Assembly: GCA_031258265.1 (NCBI GenBank)
Contig: JAIRNB010000226.1
Span: 1 to 10,252 of the forward strand
DNA length: 10,252 nt
Origin: Treponema sp.
Lineage (GTDB): Bacteria; Spirochaetota; Spirochaetia; Treponematales; Breznakiellaceae
Reading direction: 5' to 3'
The notes beneath the pieces were generated by a model. That model saw only the letters and a program-made list of their open reading frames with translations, did not search any database and was not told the origin of the DNA. The position numbers and the translations under genes were made by a program. This document shows positions 1 to 5,919 of the stretch, piece by piece (position 1 is the first letter of the stretch; every line of letters begins with the position of its first letter).

Positions 1-2
1 AC

Positions 3-296
3 GGTATTTACGCGGAGATAGACGTATTTCTTGAGAACGGGAATACGGCGCTGGCGGTGGAGGTAAAGACCCAGGCGAATATCGGCGATGTCCGGGAACA
101 CGTTGAACGGATGGAGAAACTACGGGAGTATTTTAATGTGCATGGGGACCGGAGGGACTTATACGGGGCGGTGGCTGGGGCGATAATTCCCGGCAATGTG
201 GAAGAGTTTGCGCTGAAGCAGGGATTTTATGTAATCCGGCAATCGGGGGACACGGTGAACATCGTAGAACCGCAGGGTAAACCGAAAGCCTGGTAA
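3..296 (+). CDS. C-terminal part of a PD-(D/E)XK nuclease-like protein (5' end outside window)
   Basis: The reading frame is open from the left edge and ends at TAA 294-296, giving 97 visible residues. Near its beginning it has the arrangement EIDVFLENG...ALAVEVKT: an aspartate at visible residue 7, and glutamate and lysine at 20 and 22 (E-V-K). This D-X12-E-X-K pattern on two predicted beta strands is the hallmark of the PD-(D/E)XK nuclease superfamily. A helix follows (GDVREHVERMEKLREYF), then an alternating strand/helix tail (GAVAGAIIPGNVEEFALKQGFYVI). Proteins of this build are common as stand-alone hypothetical genes in spirochaetes and cyanobacteria, often with an N-terminal coiled coil. 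That part would lie to the left and is not visible. Nuclease activity is inferred from the motif only, and the biological target is unknown. A GTG at 57 could act as an internal start, but it would remove the aspartate, so the longer frame is preferred. Confidence 0.7.
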   Translation, partial: GIYAEIDVFLENGNTALAVEVKTQANIGDVREHVERMEKLREYFNVHGDRRDLYGAVAGAIIPGNVEEFALKQGFYVIRQSGDTVNIVEPQGKPKAW

Positions 297-339
297 AGGC
301 CCGCTGGACAACGGCAACTTGAAGGCGCGGCGTATGGTC

Positions 340-376
340 AGCCGCTTTTGCGGCTAATTTTAAAAGCCGCCGTTTT
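340..376 (+). terminator. Possible terminator with two alternative stems after the nuclease-like gene
   Basis: Three copies of one 6-base arm alternate here: AGCCGC (340-345), GCGGCT (350-355) and AGCCGC (365-370). The middle arm can pair with either neighbour, with loops TTTT or AATTTTAAA. The first hairpin is followed by AATTTT and the second by CGTTTTAT. It lies 43 bases after the stop of the rightward gene. On the minus strand neither stem is followed by a U-rich run, so it fits the rightward gene better than the leftward peptidase. Stems are short and the T-runs are only four long, so termination strength is uncertain. Confidence 0.4.
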
Positions 377-412
377 ATACACGCAGCACGGCAAGTCCCG
401 GTGATTGTATCC

Positions 413-1576
413 TTAAATGATCTTCAGTTCTCTGGGGAAGGCGTGCAGTACCTCCGGCCCTTCCCGGCCGATGGCCACCAGGTTTTCTATCCGCACCCCT
501 AGGCGGCCCGGCAGGTAGATTCCCGGTTCAATGGAAAATACCATTCCCTGGGCAATAGGCGTAGTCTCCCCTTTGGCCGCGGATACTCCCTCATGACCGT
601 CAATTCCCAGGCCATGGCCTGTCCGGTGGGTAAAATACGGGCCGTAGCCGGCCTTCTCGATAACCTGCCGGGCGGCGTCATCCACATCCCCTAGAAGGTT
701 CCCCGGCCGGGCCTTAGCCTCCGCCGCCAAGTGGGCTTCCAGGACAGTGTTGTAGATTTTTTCGAATTCCACGCCGGGGGCCCCAAAATGAAAGGTCCTG
801 GTACAGTCGGTGTGGTAGCCCTTCAGCCGTCCCCCAAAGTCGATGAGGAGTCCCTTCCCTTTTTCGATGAGGCTCTGTCCGGTTACATGGTGGGGTACCG
901 CGCCATTGGCCCCCGCCGCCACGATGGCGCCGTAAGCCATTACCCCAAGGCGGCGGAGGGCGGCGGTAAGTTCCTCGCAGAATTCAGCTTCCGTCTTGCC
1001 CAGCCAGTAATTGCCTTTTTCGATGACAACGGCCAGGGCCTGGTCCGAAAACTTACAGGCCCTTCGAATAAGTTCGATTTCCCCGGGGTCCTTGTAAAGC
1101 CGCAGAGGATCGGTAAGGGGTGAACCTAGGGTAAAGGCTGCCTGGGGAAACCGTTCCGCCATGGGCAGGGAAAAAAATGCGGGAAGCTGGGGCTCCACGG
1201 CGATCTTCCCGGCGGGGAAATTTCTTTTTTCAATTTCCCATTTTAAGAGGGCAAGGGGGTCCTCCCCGTCTTTCCAAAATACAAATTCCTTAACCGGAAG
1301 AACCTCTACCTGATCCTTGTAGAGGAGATTCGCCAGTACAAAGGGCTCTGCCTGCGGAGACCCGGGCTCTGCCTGCGGAGACCCGGGCTCCGCCTCCGCG
1401 GGTAGAACAAGGAGGAGCAGCCGCTCGTCCCCATTGACCCCATAGCCAGAAAGGTAGAACAGATTGGAAGATGGACTCACCAGGAACAGATCAATTCCCC
1501 CTTTCCGCATCTCCGCCCTAACCCTGTTTATTCGATTCTGATAAACCGCGGCATCCATAATAACCCCCATTGACAT
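413..1576 (-). CDS. M24-family Xaa-Pro peptidase (aminopeptidase P / prolidase type)
   Basis: This cytoplasmic metallopeptidase is predicted to cleave Xaa-Pro bonds in short peptides, as in proline dipeptidase or aminopeptidase P. It has 387 residues, a usual length. Residues 1-155 match the creatinase-like N-terminal domain (SSNLFYLSGY at 36-45). Residues 165-387 form the pita-bread catalytic domain. All five dinuclear metal ligands are visible: D246 (LLIDFGG), D257 (HTDCTRTF), H321 (TGHGLGIDGHEG), E350 (SIEPGIY) and E364 (RIENLV). H317 and H328 are also in the expected places. There is no signal peptide. An in-frame duplication (AEPGSPQ twice, residues 62-75) sits in the N-terminal domain between two predicted strands. 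The start is unresolved: ATG at 1576, 1570 and 1558 share the frame. Only the last has an SD-like GGGGG, five bases upstream, so the true protein may be 381 residues. Exact specificity (dipeptidase or aminopeptidase) cannot be told from sequence. It is divergent from the neighbouring importer operon. Confidence 0.9.
   Translation of the reverse strand: MSMGVIMDAAVYQNRINRVRAEMRKGGIDLFLVSPSSNLFYLSGYGVNGDERLLLLVLPAEAEPGSPQAEPGSPQAEPFVLANLLYKDQVEVLPVKEFVFWKDGEDPLALLKWEIEKRNFPAGKIAVEPQLPAFFSLPMAERFPQAAFTLGSPLTDPLRLYKDPGEIELIRRACKFSDQALAVVIEKGNYWLGKTEAEFCEELTAALRRLGVMAYGAIVAAGANGAVPHHVTGQSLIEKGKGLLIDFGGRLKGYHTDCTRTFHFGAPGVEFEKIYNTVLEAHLAAEAKARPGNLLGDVDDAARQVIEKAGYGPYFTHRTGHGLGIDGHEGVSAAKGETTPIAQGMVFSIEPGIYLPGRLGVRIENLVAIGREGPEVLHAFPRELKII
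1343..1401. repeat. 21-bp in-frame tandem duplication inside the M24 peptidase gene
   Basis: GGGCTCTGCCTGCGGAGACCC occurs at 1343-1363 and is repeated without change at 1364-1384. A degenerate partial third copy (GGGCTCCGCCTCCGCGG) lies at 1385-1401. Read on the minus strand, the unit encodes AEPGSPQ. The unit length is a multiple of three, so copy-number change keeps the frame. It falls in a surface-loop position between two predicted strands (LLLLVLP and PFVLANLLY), far from the metal ligands, so it should be tolerated. Confidence 0.9.
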
Positions 1577-1593
1577 TTTTTTTTCAAAGACAT

Positions 1594-1623
1594 ATCATAC
1601 TATTCGTATAGGCTTTATATAAT
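1594..1623. promoter_or_regulatory. Divergent promoter region between the M24 peptidase and the importer operon
   Basis: The 73-bp AT-rich gap 1577-1649 must carry the promoters of both flanking genes. A perfect TATAAT lies at 1618-1623 in the rightward direction, 26 bases before the binding-protein ATG. On the other strand a TATGAT is read at 1599-1594, 17 bases before the first peptidase start codon. Neither has a convincing -35 hexamer at 16-18 bases, so activator dependence or a non-canonical promoter is possible. The two elements are so close that polymerase could hardly occupy both at once. Confidence 0.4.
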
Positions 1624-1649
1624 ACCATATAAGAAGGAGTATGTAAAAT

Positions 1650-2702
1650 ATGAAAACCCGAAGTTTCAAACGAAACACCCTGGTCTTACTTAGCCTTACC
1701 CTGACGGCCCTAATCGCTGTTTCCTGCGGCGGGGCAAAAAAAGAAACCCAAATAGTAGTAGCTACCTACGCCGGGAAGTACCAGGAACTGTTGAACAAGT
1801 ACGTTATCCCGGAACTAAAGAAAACCCATCCAAACCTGAAGGTAGTCTATACCTTGGGCAACGATGGGGACCATAACCCTAAGCTTATCGCCGAAAAGGG
1901 CGGACAGGGCTCTTTTGACGTACTGACCATGAGCGCCTCTTCCCTTACCACCCACTATGAGAATGAAATTATCGGAGATTTGGACTTTGCAAAACTCCCT
2001 AACGCGGCCCATCTGCTGGAGCAGTTCAAATTCAATTTCGCGGTTCCCCAGATATACAGCGCCGTTACGCTGGCCTACAACGAAAAAGAGGTAAGCCCAA
2101 AACCAGATTCCTGGGCTGTCTTCTGGGAACCTAAATACAAGGGAAAGGTTGGCGTATTTTCCGGTGGTGACGCCTATTGGATGCTGGCCGCCGTGGCCGC
2201 CAATGGCGGAGACATTCTAAAAGACGACTGGCTGAACCATTGGCCCAAACTTATGGAACTTAGAAACCAGGATCCAAAATTCTACGCCAGCCAGGATGCC
2301 CTGGTAACAGCCCTGCGGAGCGGAGAAGTGTGGCTTTCGATCAATTACCGTGCCCGGAATGCCCTGCTCACCGCGGAGGGGTCGGAACCGCTGGCGGATG
2401 TCCTGCCCCGGGAGGGAAGCTATGCCACATGGTACGGCGCCGCTATCCCCAAAAACGCGAACAACCCTGAGGGAGCCTACGCTTTCCTCAATACCTTGCT
2501 GCTGCCGGAAGTTCAAAAGGGATTCGGGGAAGACTTCGGCTATTCCCCTTCGGTTGACAATGTTACCCTTTCGCCGGAAATCTTGGGGAAGATAGGTTTT
2601 AATACCGGGGAACAAAGACTGGTCTATCCCATTCCCACCCCCTTTTTTCAGGAGCTAAGTACCCGGATGAATGAACCCTGGAACCAGGAATTTATGCGCT
2701 GA
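1650..2702 (+). CDS. PotD-like ABC importer substrate-binding lipoprotein
   Basis: This is the periplasmic, membrane-anchored receptor of the four-gene importer and the first gene of its operon. Residues 1-26 form a lipoprotein signal peptide: basic KTRSFKR, a hydrophobic core, and the lipobox AVSC with Cys26 as the predicted lipidated residue. The rest is a type-II periplasmic binding fold resembling the spermidine/putrescine-binding group: the DSWAVFWEPKYKGKVGVF region (153-170) parallels the SWADLWKPEYKG segment of PotD, and AAIPKNANNPEGAYAFLN (264-281) parallels its AIPANAKNKEGA segment. Polyamine-contact positions known from E. coli PotD do not seem conserved (see findings), so the ligand may be something else, such as an opine, a phosphonate or another small cation. 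Length is 350 residues, typical for the family. The start is firm: AAGGAG at 1634-1639 lies ten bases before the ATG. The stop is two bases before the next gene. Confidence 0.88.
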   Translation: MKTRSFKRNTLVLLSLTLTALIAVSCGGAKKETQIVVATYAGKYQELLNKYVIPELKKTHPNLKVVYTLGNDGDHNPKLIAEKGGQGSFDVLTMSASSLTTHYENEIIGDLDFAKLPNAAHLLEQFKFNFAVPQIYSAVTLAYNEKEVSPKPDSWAVFWEPKYKGKVGVFSGGDAYWMLAAVAANGGDILKDDWLNHWPKLMELRNQDPKFYASQDALVTALRSGEVWLSINYRARNALLTAEGSEPLADVLPREGSYATWYGAAIPKNANNPEGAYAFLNTLLLPEVQKGFGEDFGYSPSVDNVTLSPEILGKIGFNTGEQRLVYPIPTPFFQELSTRMNEPWNQEFMR

Positions 2703-2704
2703 TC

Positions 2705-3649
2705 ATGCAAAGAAGAAATGACAGGGTAAAGGCGGGTACCGGCTTTGGGAGACCGGTAAAATCCTCGCTGGATGTACCGGTTATCCCGCTGCTGATACCC
2801 GCTTCGCTGGTAACTTCCCTGATCTTTATCTTTCCCCTTCTGGTATTTCTCCGTTTCAGCTTTAACCACTATGTACCCCAAAAGGTCATGGAAGCTGCCT
2901 TTACCTGGGAGAATTACCGGAGATTTTTCACCAATCCCTATTACCTGGAAATACTGTGGCGAACGATTTTTACTGCGTTTTTTAGCACCCTTTTTACCTT
3001 GATTGTGTCCTTCCCAGTGGCCTACTATATGGCCCATACCAGCGCCGGAATCCGGTCCCTCATGGTAATCCTGCTGGTCTTTCCCATGATGATCGGCGGA
3101 GTCATCCGCAGCATGGGCTGGATAGGACTTTTGACCGAGAGGGGACTTCTAAACCGGATTTTTCTTGATCTTGGCCTGATCGCTGAACCGCTAAAGATGC
3201 TTTACACTAATCAGGCAGTCATTTTTGTCGCCACCACTATTGAAATTCCCATGATGACTATTACCATCGAGGCAACTCTGGAAACCATTCATCCCGATGT
3301 GGAAGCGGCGGCTCGAAACCTGGGGGCCGACAAATTCAACACCCTCTGGCGGATAAGTATTCCCTTGGCTATGCCGGGTATTCTAGCCGGAACCCTGCTG
3401 ATCTTTGTCCAGTGTATGAATACCTACACTACCTCTAGGATGATTGGGGGGCCCCGACTGCCCATGATGGCCCCCGCGCTGTACGGTGAATTAACGGACA
3501 ATATAAACTGGCCCTTTTCCGCCGCCATTGCCATGATTCTACTGATCCTTACCCTTGGCATTACCTTTGCCTATTCGCATATGCTGGAAAAGCGTTACCT
3601 GAGAGCCGCCAATATTGCCGCCAAGGAGCAAAAACATGGCCAGCCATAA
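2705..3649 (+). CDS. ABC importer permease, PotB type
   Basis: First transmembrane subunit of the polyamine-type importer, 314 residues. About six hydrophobic segments are visible near residues 25-49, 85-108, 117-140, 168-188, 224-244 and 271-291. The cytoplasmic EAA loop that docks to the ATPase is clear at 200-225, beginning EAAARNLGADKF and ending IPLAMPG. In family terms it pairs with the following PotC-type subunit to make a heterodimeric channel. The ATG follows the binding-protein stop after two bases. The nearest purine-rich site (AGGA, 2686-2689) is 15 bases away, so translation is probably coupled to the upstream gene. The C-terminus overlaps the next gene by 14 bases. The substrate is set by the binding protein and is unknown. 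Confidence 0.92.
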   Translation: MQRRNDRVKAGTGFGRPVKSSLDVPVIPLLIPASLVTSLIFIFPLLVFLRFSFNHYVPQKVMEAAFTWENYRRFFTNPYYLEILWRTIFTAFFSTLFTLIVSFPVAYYMAHTSAGIRSLMVILLVFPMMIGGVIRSMGWIGLLTERGLLNRIFLDLGLIAEPLKMLYTNQAVIFVATTIEIPMMTITIEATLETIHPDVEAAARNLGADKFNTLWRISIPLAMPGILAGTLLIFVQCMNTYTTSRMIGGPRLPMMAPALYGELTDNINWPFSAAIAMILLILTLGITFAYSHMLEKRYLRAANIAAKEQKHGQP

Positions 3650-4445
3650 CAGCAGCGGACGGTCTCTCCTGATAATTCCCGTCATATTGGCTTTTTTTCT
3701 TATTCTTCTGCCGGTGGCGCTGGTTTTTTGGATTTCCTTTTTTTCCACCAGTTTTCTTGCCTTTCCCCCTCCCGGCTATTCCCTGCACTGGTATCGGGAG
3801 CTTCTCTACCGGACAAGTTTTGTGGATGCCGCGGCGCTTAGCCTGGAAATTGCCCTTATCTCCACGGTTATCTCGGTGCTTTCCGGCCTGGCCGCTTCCC
3901 TGGCCTTGGTCCACATTCGCCGGGGCCGGGAACTTCTCCAAACCTTCTACCTTTCTCCCCTCACTGTACCAACAATAGTAACCGGCATAGCCATTTATGT
4001 AACCTTTACCCAGACGGAGCGGCTGCTTCACTTGGATTTGGTTCCCTCCATGTGGCTTATGACGCTGGGTCATGTGATGGTACTCATTCCGACCACCATA
4101 CGGTTAATCACATCGGGGCTTATGGGGGTTAATCAAAGCCTGGAGGAGGCCGCCTTGAATTTGGGAGCCAGCCGCTTTCAGGCTTTTATCTGGGTGGTTT
4201 TTCCCCAGCTTCGTCCCACCATCATGGCCGCCACAATTTTTGCCTTTATCGGTTCCTTTGGTAATCTGGAAATAAGCCTGATGCTGGTTTCCCCGGGTCA
4301 CAATATGCTGCCCATGGAAACCCTTAACTATGTACTGTGGAACATGGATCCTACCATCGCGGCTCTTTCATCGGTACAGGTAGTGTTTATCGTTATTCTG
4401 CTGTTTGTGGTAAATCGTTTAGTAGGACTTTCAATCGTGTTCTAA
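3636..4445 (+). CDS. ABC importer permease, PotC type
   Basis: Second transmembrane subunit of the polyamine-type importer, 269 residues from the ATG at 3636. That start is chosen because AAGGAG at 3623-3628 stands seven bases before it. A TTG at 3615 would add seven residues but has no such site. The first membrane segment begins straight after the short N-tail (LLIIPVILAFFLILLPVALV, 11-30). Further segments lie near 65-92, 106-123, 138-159, 195-215 and 240-262. The EAA loop is at 170-194 (EEAALNLGASRF...FPQLRP). The gene starts inside the end of the PotB-type gene. The C-terminus stops soon after the last membrane helix (NRLVGLSIVF), a little shorter than usual for this family, with a hairpin directly downstream. 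Confidence 0.92.
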   Translation: MASHNSSGRSLLIIPVILAFFLILLPVALVFWISFFSTSFLAFPPPGYSLHWYRELLYRTSFVDAAALSLEIALISTVISVLSGLAASLALVHIRRGRELLQTFYLSPLTVPTIVTGIAIYVTFTQTERLLHLDLVPSMWLMTLGHVMVLIPTTIRLITSGLMGVNQSLEEAALNLGASRFQAFIWVVFPQLRPTIMAATIFAFIGSFGNLEISLMLVSPGHNMLPMETLNYVLWNMDPTIAALSSVQVVFIVILLFVVNRLVGLSIVF

Positions 4446-4452
4446 TAGGGAA

Positions 4453-4480
4453 TTGTTCAGAAGCTGATGTTTCCGAACAA
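4453..4480 (+). other. Imperfect inverted repeat between permease and ATPase genes
   Basis: TTGTTC (4453-4458) pairs with GAACAA (4475-4480). Inside, after one A/C mismatch, GAA (4460-4462) pairs with TTC (4471-4473) around an 8-base loop. It sits in the only sizeable gap (81 bp) within an otherwise tightly packed operon, seven bases after the permease stop. No T-run follows, so it is not a standard terminator. It could be an mRNA processing or stabilising stem, or a copy of a dispersed palindromic repeat. Confidence 0.45.
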
Positions 4481-4526
4481 CAACGCCTAAAAATATTTCC
4501 AACCGGCGCTCAAGGAGGAATCTGCT

Positions 4527-5582
4527 GTGGCTCCCTATATTGTTCTTGAAAATTTAAACAAAGCCTACGGCGCTAACAAAGTTCTCGATGGTTTTGACTT
4601 GACTATTGAAAAAGGTGATCTGGTAGCTTTTTTAGGGCCTTCGGGATGTGGAAAGACCACGGCCCTTCGTTTAATTGCCGGACTTGTATCCCTGGATCAG
4701 GGGAGAATAATTATCGGCGGCAGGGATATTACCGCCATTCCCCCCAATAAACGAAATACCACTATGGTATTTCAAAGCTATGCCCTGTTTCCCCATATGA
4801 CCGTAACGGATAACATCGGTTTTGGCCTTAAAATGCACGGCATCCCCAAAGAAGAGGCGGCGCAGAGAATAAACAAAATTATCGATACCGCGAGACTTCG
4901 CGCCTTGGAGAACCGCTTTCCCCGGCAGCTCTCCGGCGGGCAAGCCCAACGGGTCGCCCTGGCCCGGGCTCTGGTGATGAATCCTGAGGTGCTTCTTTTG
5001 GATGAACCCCTGTCCAATCTGGATGCAAAGCTCCGCCACGAGATGCGGGTGGAAATACGGCTGCTCCATGAATCGCTGGGCCTGACCACTGTGTTTGTTA
5101 CCCACGACCAGGATGAGGCCCTGACCCTGGCCGACCGCATAGTCCTGATGCATAATGGAAAGATCGTTCAGAACGGCAGCCCCCGGGAGGTCTTTGAGAA
5201 TCCGCGGTCTTATTTTGTCGCCGATTTTACGGCGGTAAGGAATTTTTTTACCGGTGGTTTTTCGGAAAATGGTAATGTATTTGTCACCAGCGAAGGACTC
5301 CGCATTGATTGTACCATCAGGGATGAAACAAAAACCATGGTGGGAATCCGGCCAAATAAAATCGTCCTTAACCCCCCAAATCCGGAGAATTTCCGGAACA
5401 GCTTTAAAGCCGTAGTGCGCCTTACCTCCTACCGGGGAAATGTTATTGACGTACTGGCGGACCTGGGGGGCAGGGAAATAACAGTGGAAGTGCCGGTGGT
5501 TTCATATAACGACGGGTTAAAGCGGAGCAGCGAAATAACCCTGGCCTGGCATAGTCAGGACTCCATCCTCCTGGAACAATAG
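4527..5582 (+). CDS. ABC importer ATPase, PotA type
   Basis: Cytoplasmic ATP-hydrolysing subunit that powers the two preceding permeases, 351 residues. All nucleotide-binding motifs are intact: Walker A GPSGCGKTT (37-45), Q-loop glutamine Q83 (VFQSYALFPHMTV), signature LSGGQ (135-139), Walker B VLLLDE (155-160), D-loop SNLD and switch histidine H183 (VTHDQDEALTL). Residues from about 245 to the end form a TOBE-type regulatory domain (VGIRPNKIVL, then RLTSYRGNVIDVLADLGG). This is the usual layout for PotA/FbpC/MalK-class importers of about 350-370 residues. The start is a GTG, supported by a strong AAGGAGG at 4512-4518 with eight bases of spacing. It is the last gene of the importer operon. 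Whether it can also serve the neighbouring sugar-type permeases, which lack their own ATPase, is open. Confidence 0.95.
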   Translation: MAPYIVLENLNKAYGANKVLDGFDLTIEKGDLVAFLGPSGCGKTTALRLIAGLVSLDQGRIIIGGRDITAIPPNKRNTTMVFQSYALFPHMTVTDNIGFGLKMHGIPKEEAAQRINKIIDTARLRALENRFPRQLSGGQAQRVALARALVMNPEVLLLDEPLSNLDAKLRHEMRVEIRLLHESLGLTTVFVTHDQDEALTLADRIVLMHNGKIVQNGSPREVFENPRSYFVADFTAVRNFFTGGFSENGNVFVTSEGLRIDCTIRDETKTMVGIRPNKIVLNPPNPENFRNSFKAVVRLTSYRGNVIDVLADLGGREITVEVPVVSYNDGLKRSSEITLAWHSQDSILLEQ

Positions 5583-5762
5583 TCCTTCCCCCGGAATAAT
5601 TCGCCGGCGGCAAGGCCGCGCGGATACGGCGCGTCTTCCGCCAGCAGTGCTTTACCGGGTTCTCTAAGGCCGAATTTTCCCGGCCGGTTCTATTACCATG
5701 GAAAAACACAAAACCCCTTAATTATGTACTAGACACCCCAGCGGCACCCCTTAGAGTTGTGT

Positions 5763-5815
5763 TAGGGCAACGCTGATGACCTTGACGCTAATCAGCGTTA
5801 CCCTATTATTTTTCT
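5763..5815 (+). terminator. Rho-independent terminator-like stem after the first importer operon
   Basis: AGGGCAACGCTGAT (5764-5777) is complementary to ATCAGCGTTACCCT (5791-5804) with one C/A mismatch, and T5763 can pair with A5805. The loop is 13 bases. A T-rich run (ATTATTTTTCT) follows at once, which is the standard intrinsic terminator layout. It lies 181 bases after the ATPase stop, rather far, so the transcript would have a long tail. The same inverted repeat could instead be an operator, because a promoter candidate is nested in it. Confidence 0.6.
5782..5809 (+). promoter_or_regulatory. Sigma70-like promoter candidate for the sugar-importer operon
   Basis: TTGACG (5782-5787) and TATTAT (5804-5809) each match their consensus hexamers at five of six positions and are 16 bases apart. 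Transcription would begin near 5816, giving a leader of about 100 bases before the binding-protein ATG. The -35 lies in the loop and the -10 at the foot of the terminator-like stem, so the inverted repeat straddles the promoter. Identification is by eye only. Confidence 0.45.
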
Positions 5816-5840
5816 CGTTTTCCTACGGAAAACTGCGAAA
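5811..5840 (+). other. Leader hairpin with GTTTTCC/GGAAAAC stem
   Basis: GTTTTCC (5817-5823) and GGAAAAC (5827-5833) form a perfect 7-bp stem with a TAC loop. TTTC (5811-5814) and GAAA (5837-5840) can extend it across a small internal loop. An A-rich stretch follows. It would sit at the very 5' end of a transcript from the nearby promoter candidate, where it could protect the end or overlap a regulator site. Confidence 0.4.
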
Positions 5841-5855
5841 AAAACACATTAAAGT

Positions 5856-5891
5856 AGCACTGATTTATTCTCGATTGAATAAATCAGTGCT
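5856..5891 (+). promoter_or_regulatory. Perfect 15-bp inverted repeat in the leader of the sugar-importer operon
   Basis: AGCACTGATTTATTC (5856-5870) is exactly complementary to GAATAAATCAGTGCT (5877-5891) around the loop TCGATT. TTCTTAGTTTT follows, and the ribosome binding site begins 18 bases after the stem. It can be read three ways: an attenuator or terminator (stem plus a T-rich tail), a DNA operator for a dimeric repressor, or an mRNA-stabilising stem. The symmetry is seen directly; its role is inferred. Confidence 0.6.
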
Positions 5892-5919
5892 TTCTTAGTT
5901 TTGCAAATTGGAGGCAAAT

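Larger units (their letters stand above)
5583..5919. other. 337-bp intergenic region between the two importer operons
   Basis: No gene is supported here. The left part (5583-5700) is GC-rich with small GC stems, such as GCGGC/GCCGC at 5607-5611 and 5615-5619, and CGCGC/GCGCG at 5617-5621 and 5629-5633. None has a following T-run. From about 5700 the composition turns AT-rich. The right part holds the terminator-like inverted repeat, the nested promoter candidate and two more hairpins, listed separately. The last bases carry the ribosome binding site GGAGG (5910-5914). Confidence 0.7.

Noticed and set aside
731..1123. 130-codon open frame on the plus strand
   Set aside because: It lies entirely antisense to the M24 peptidase, whose metal ligands and domain order are intact; it has no ribosome site or family-like pattern.
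1641..1646. ATGTAA start-stop minimal frame before the first receptor gene
   Set aside because: The ATG is one base from the AAGGAG site, too close for initiation; the ATG at 1650 has normal spacing.
2217..2615. 132-codon minus-strand frame
   Set aside because: Antisense shadow of the PotD-like receptor, no recognisable motif.
3561..4073. 170-codon minus-strand frame rich in Lys, Gly and Gln
   Set aside because: Its composition is what hydrophobic permease codons give on the opposite strand; both permeases beneath it are well supported.
4337..4549. 70-codon plus-strand frame bridging permease and ATPase
   Set aside because: Out of frame with both genes, ending just inside the ATPase start; no ribosome site and no plausible protein features.
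4671..5153. Long minus-strand frames opposite the ATPase gene
   Set aside because: They mirror the highly conserved ATPase motifs and have no independent support.
5601..5633. GC-rich stems as a terminator directly after the ATPase gene
   Set aside because: Stems of five base pairs with no T-run downstream; the stem at 5764-5804 is a far better candidate.
5443..5709. 88-codon minus-strand frame covering the ATPase end and the GC-rich gap
   Set aside because: Half of it is antisense to the TOBE domain; Pro/Arg-rich composition typical of chance frames in GC-rich DNA; no ribosome site seen.
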